Below are positions 45,954-46,284 of a DNA stretch of 46,284 nt, one piece after another; the first letter of the stretch is position 1, and each line of letters opens with the position of its first letter. The position numbers and the translations under genes are program-made. Source of the stretch: Trueperaceae bacterium (lineage in GTDB: Bacteria > Deinococcota > Deinococci > Deinococcales > Trueperaceae); contig JAABRV010000002.1 of NCBI GenBank assembly GCA_011390735.1, positions 1 through 46,284 of the forward strand, given 5' to 3'. The notes under the pieces were generated by a model, which worked only from the letters and a program-made list of their open reading frames with translations, did not search any database and had not been told where the DNA came from.

Positions 45954-46284
<331 letters not shown>

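Overview
The window is a very GC-rich bacterial chromosome segment made almost entirely of core genes packed into short operons, many joined by ATGA or GTGA overlaps. It fits a Deinococcota (Deinococcus-Thermus) member, probably a Truepera-like lineage. The reasons are a diderm envelope set (a giant TamB-like protein, an OstA/LptA-like and LptD-like pair, LptF/G), a tmRNA tag reading GNQNYALAA, and many genes whose start codon lies 5-8 nt after a TANNNT -10 box. That last trait is the leaderless-mRNA pattern known from Deinococcus. The lineage is an inference, not a measurement. No phage, insertion sequence, CRISPR array or classical genomic island was seen.

Layout. 1-1557 (-): rimP and the 5' part of nusA. 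1859-3814 (+): a promoter, a structured leader with a terminator-like hairpin, a class V aminotransferase and a small unknown gene. 3850-5939: a TetR regulator divergent from a dolichol/phytol-kinase-like membrane enzyme and a CDF-like membrane protein, around a long inverted-repeat operator. 5936-10024 (+): pheS, pheT and a CvpA-like membrane protein. 10058-13376 (-): a secreted fasciclin protein with a Cu/Zn-SOD-like tail, then glgA and a TPR protein. 13489-17443 (+): a leaderless micro-ORF coupled to a CtpA protease, then a two-gene ABC exporter. 17438-17562: REP-like hairpins between convergent genes. 17564-28930 (-): ATP-type PEP carboxykinase and a 3,201-residue TamB-like protein. 29036-30895 (+): acylphosphatase, trpC and a short-chain dehydrogenase.

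30930-40111 (+): two M16 peptidase-like subunits with complementary motifs, an LptA-like and an LptD-like protein, LptF/G (translated from TTG behind a four-codon leaderless ORF), a bifunctional Rel protein and a low-molecular-weight phosphatase. 40118-40252 (-): SRP RNA with its promoter. 40292-41488 (-): a DegT-family aminotransferase. 41524-44199 (+): a 17-bp tandem repeat, a SAM-I riboswitch, metY and metX. 44248-45836 (-): a double-ABC ATPase of the nucleoside/BMP type. 45954-end (+): tmRNA, cut by the window edge.

The most unusual signal is not an exotic gene cluster but the gene-start architecture. Twelve or more TANNNT boxes sit directly before start codons. In at least two places (ctpA and lptF) the leaderless start opens a tiny ORF whose TGA overlaps the non-ATG start of the real gene, which suggests that a leaderless micro-ORF delivers ribosomes to a weak start. 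The SAM-I riboswitch, whose closing P1 strand runs into the metY Shine-Dalgarno, and the split M16 pair are also worth attention.
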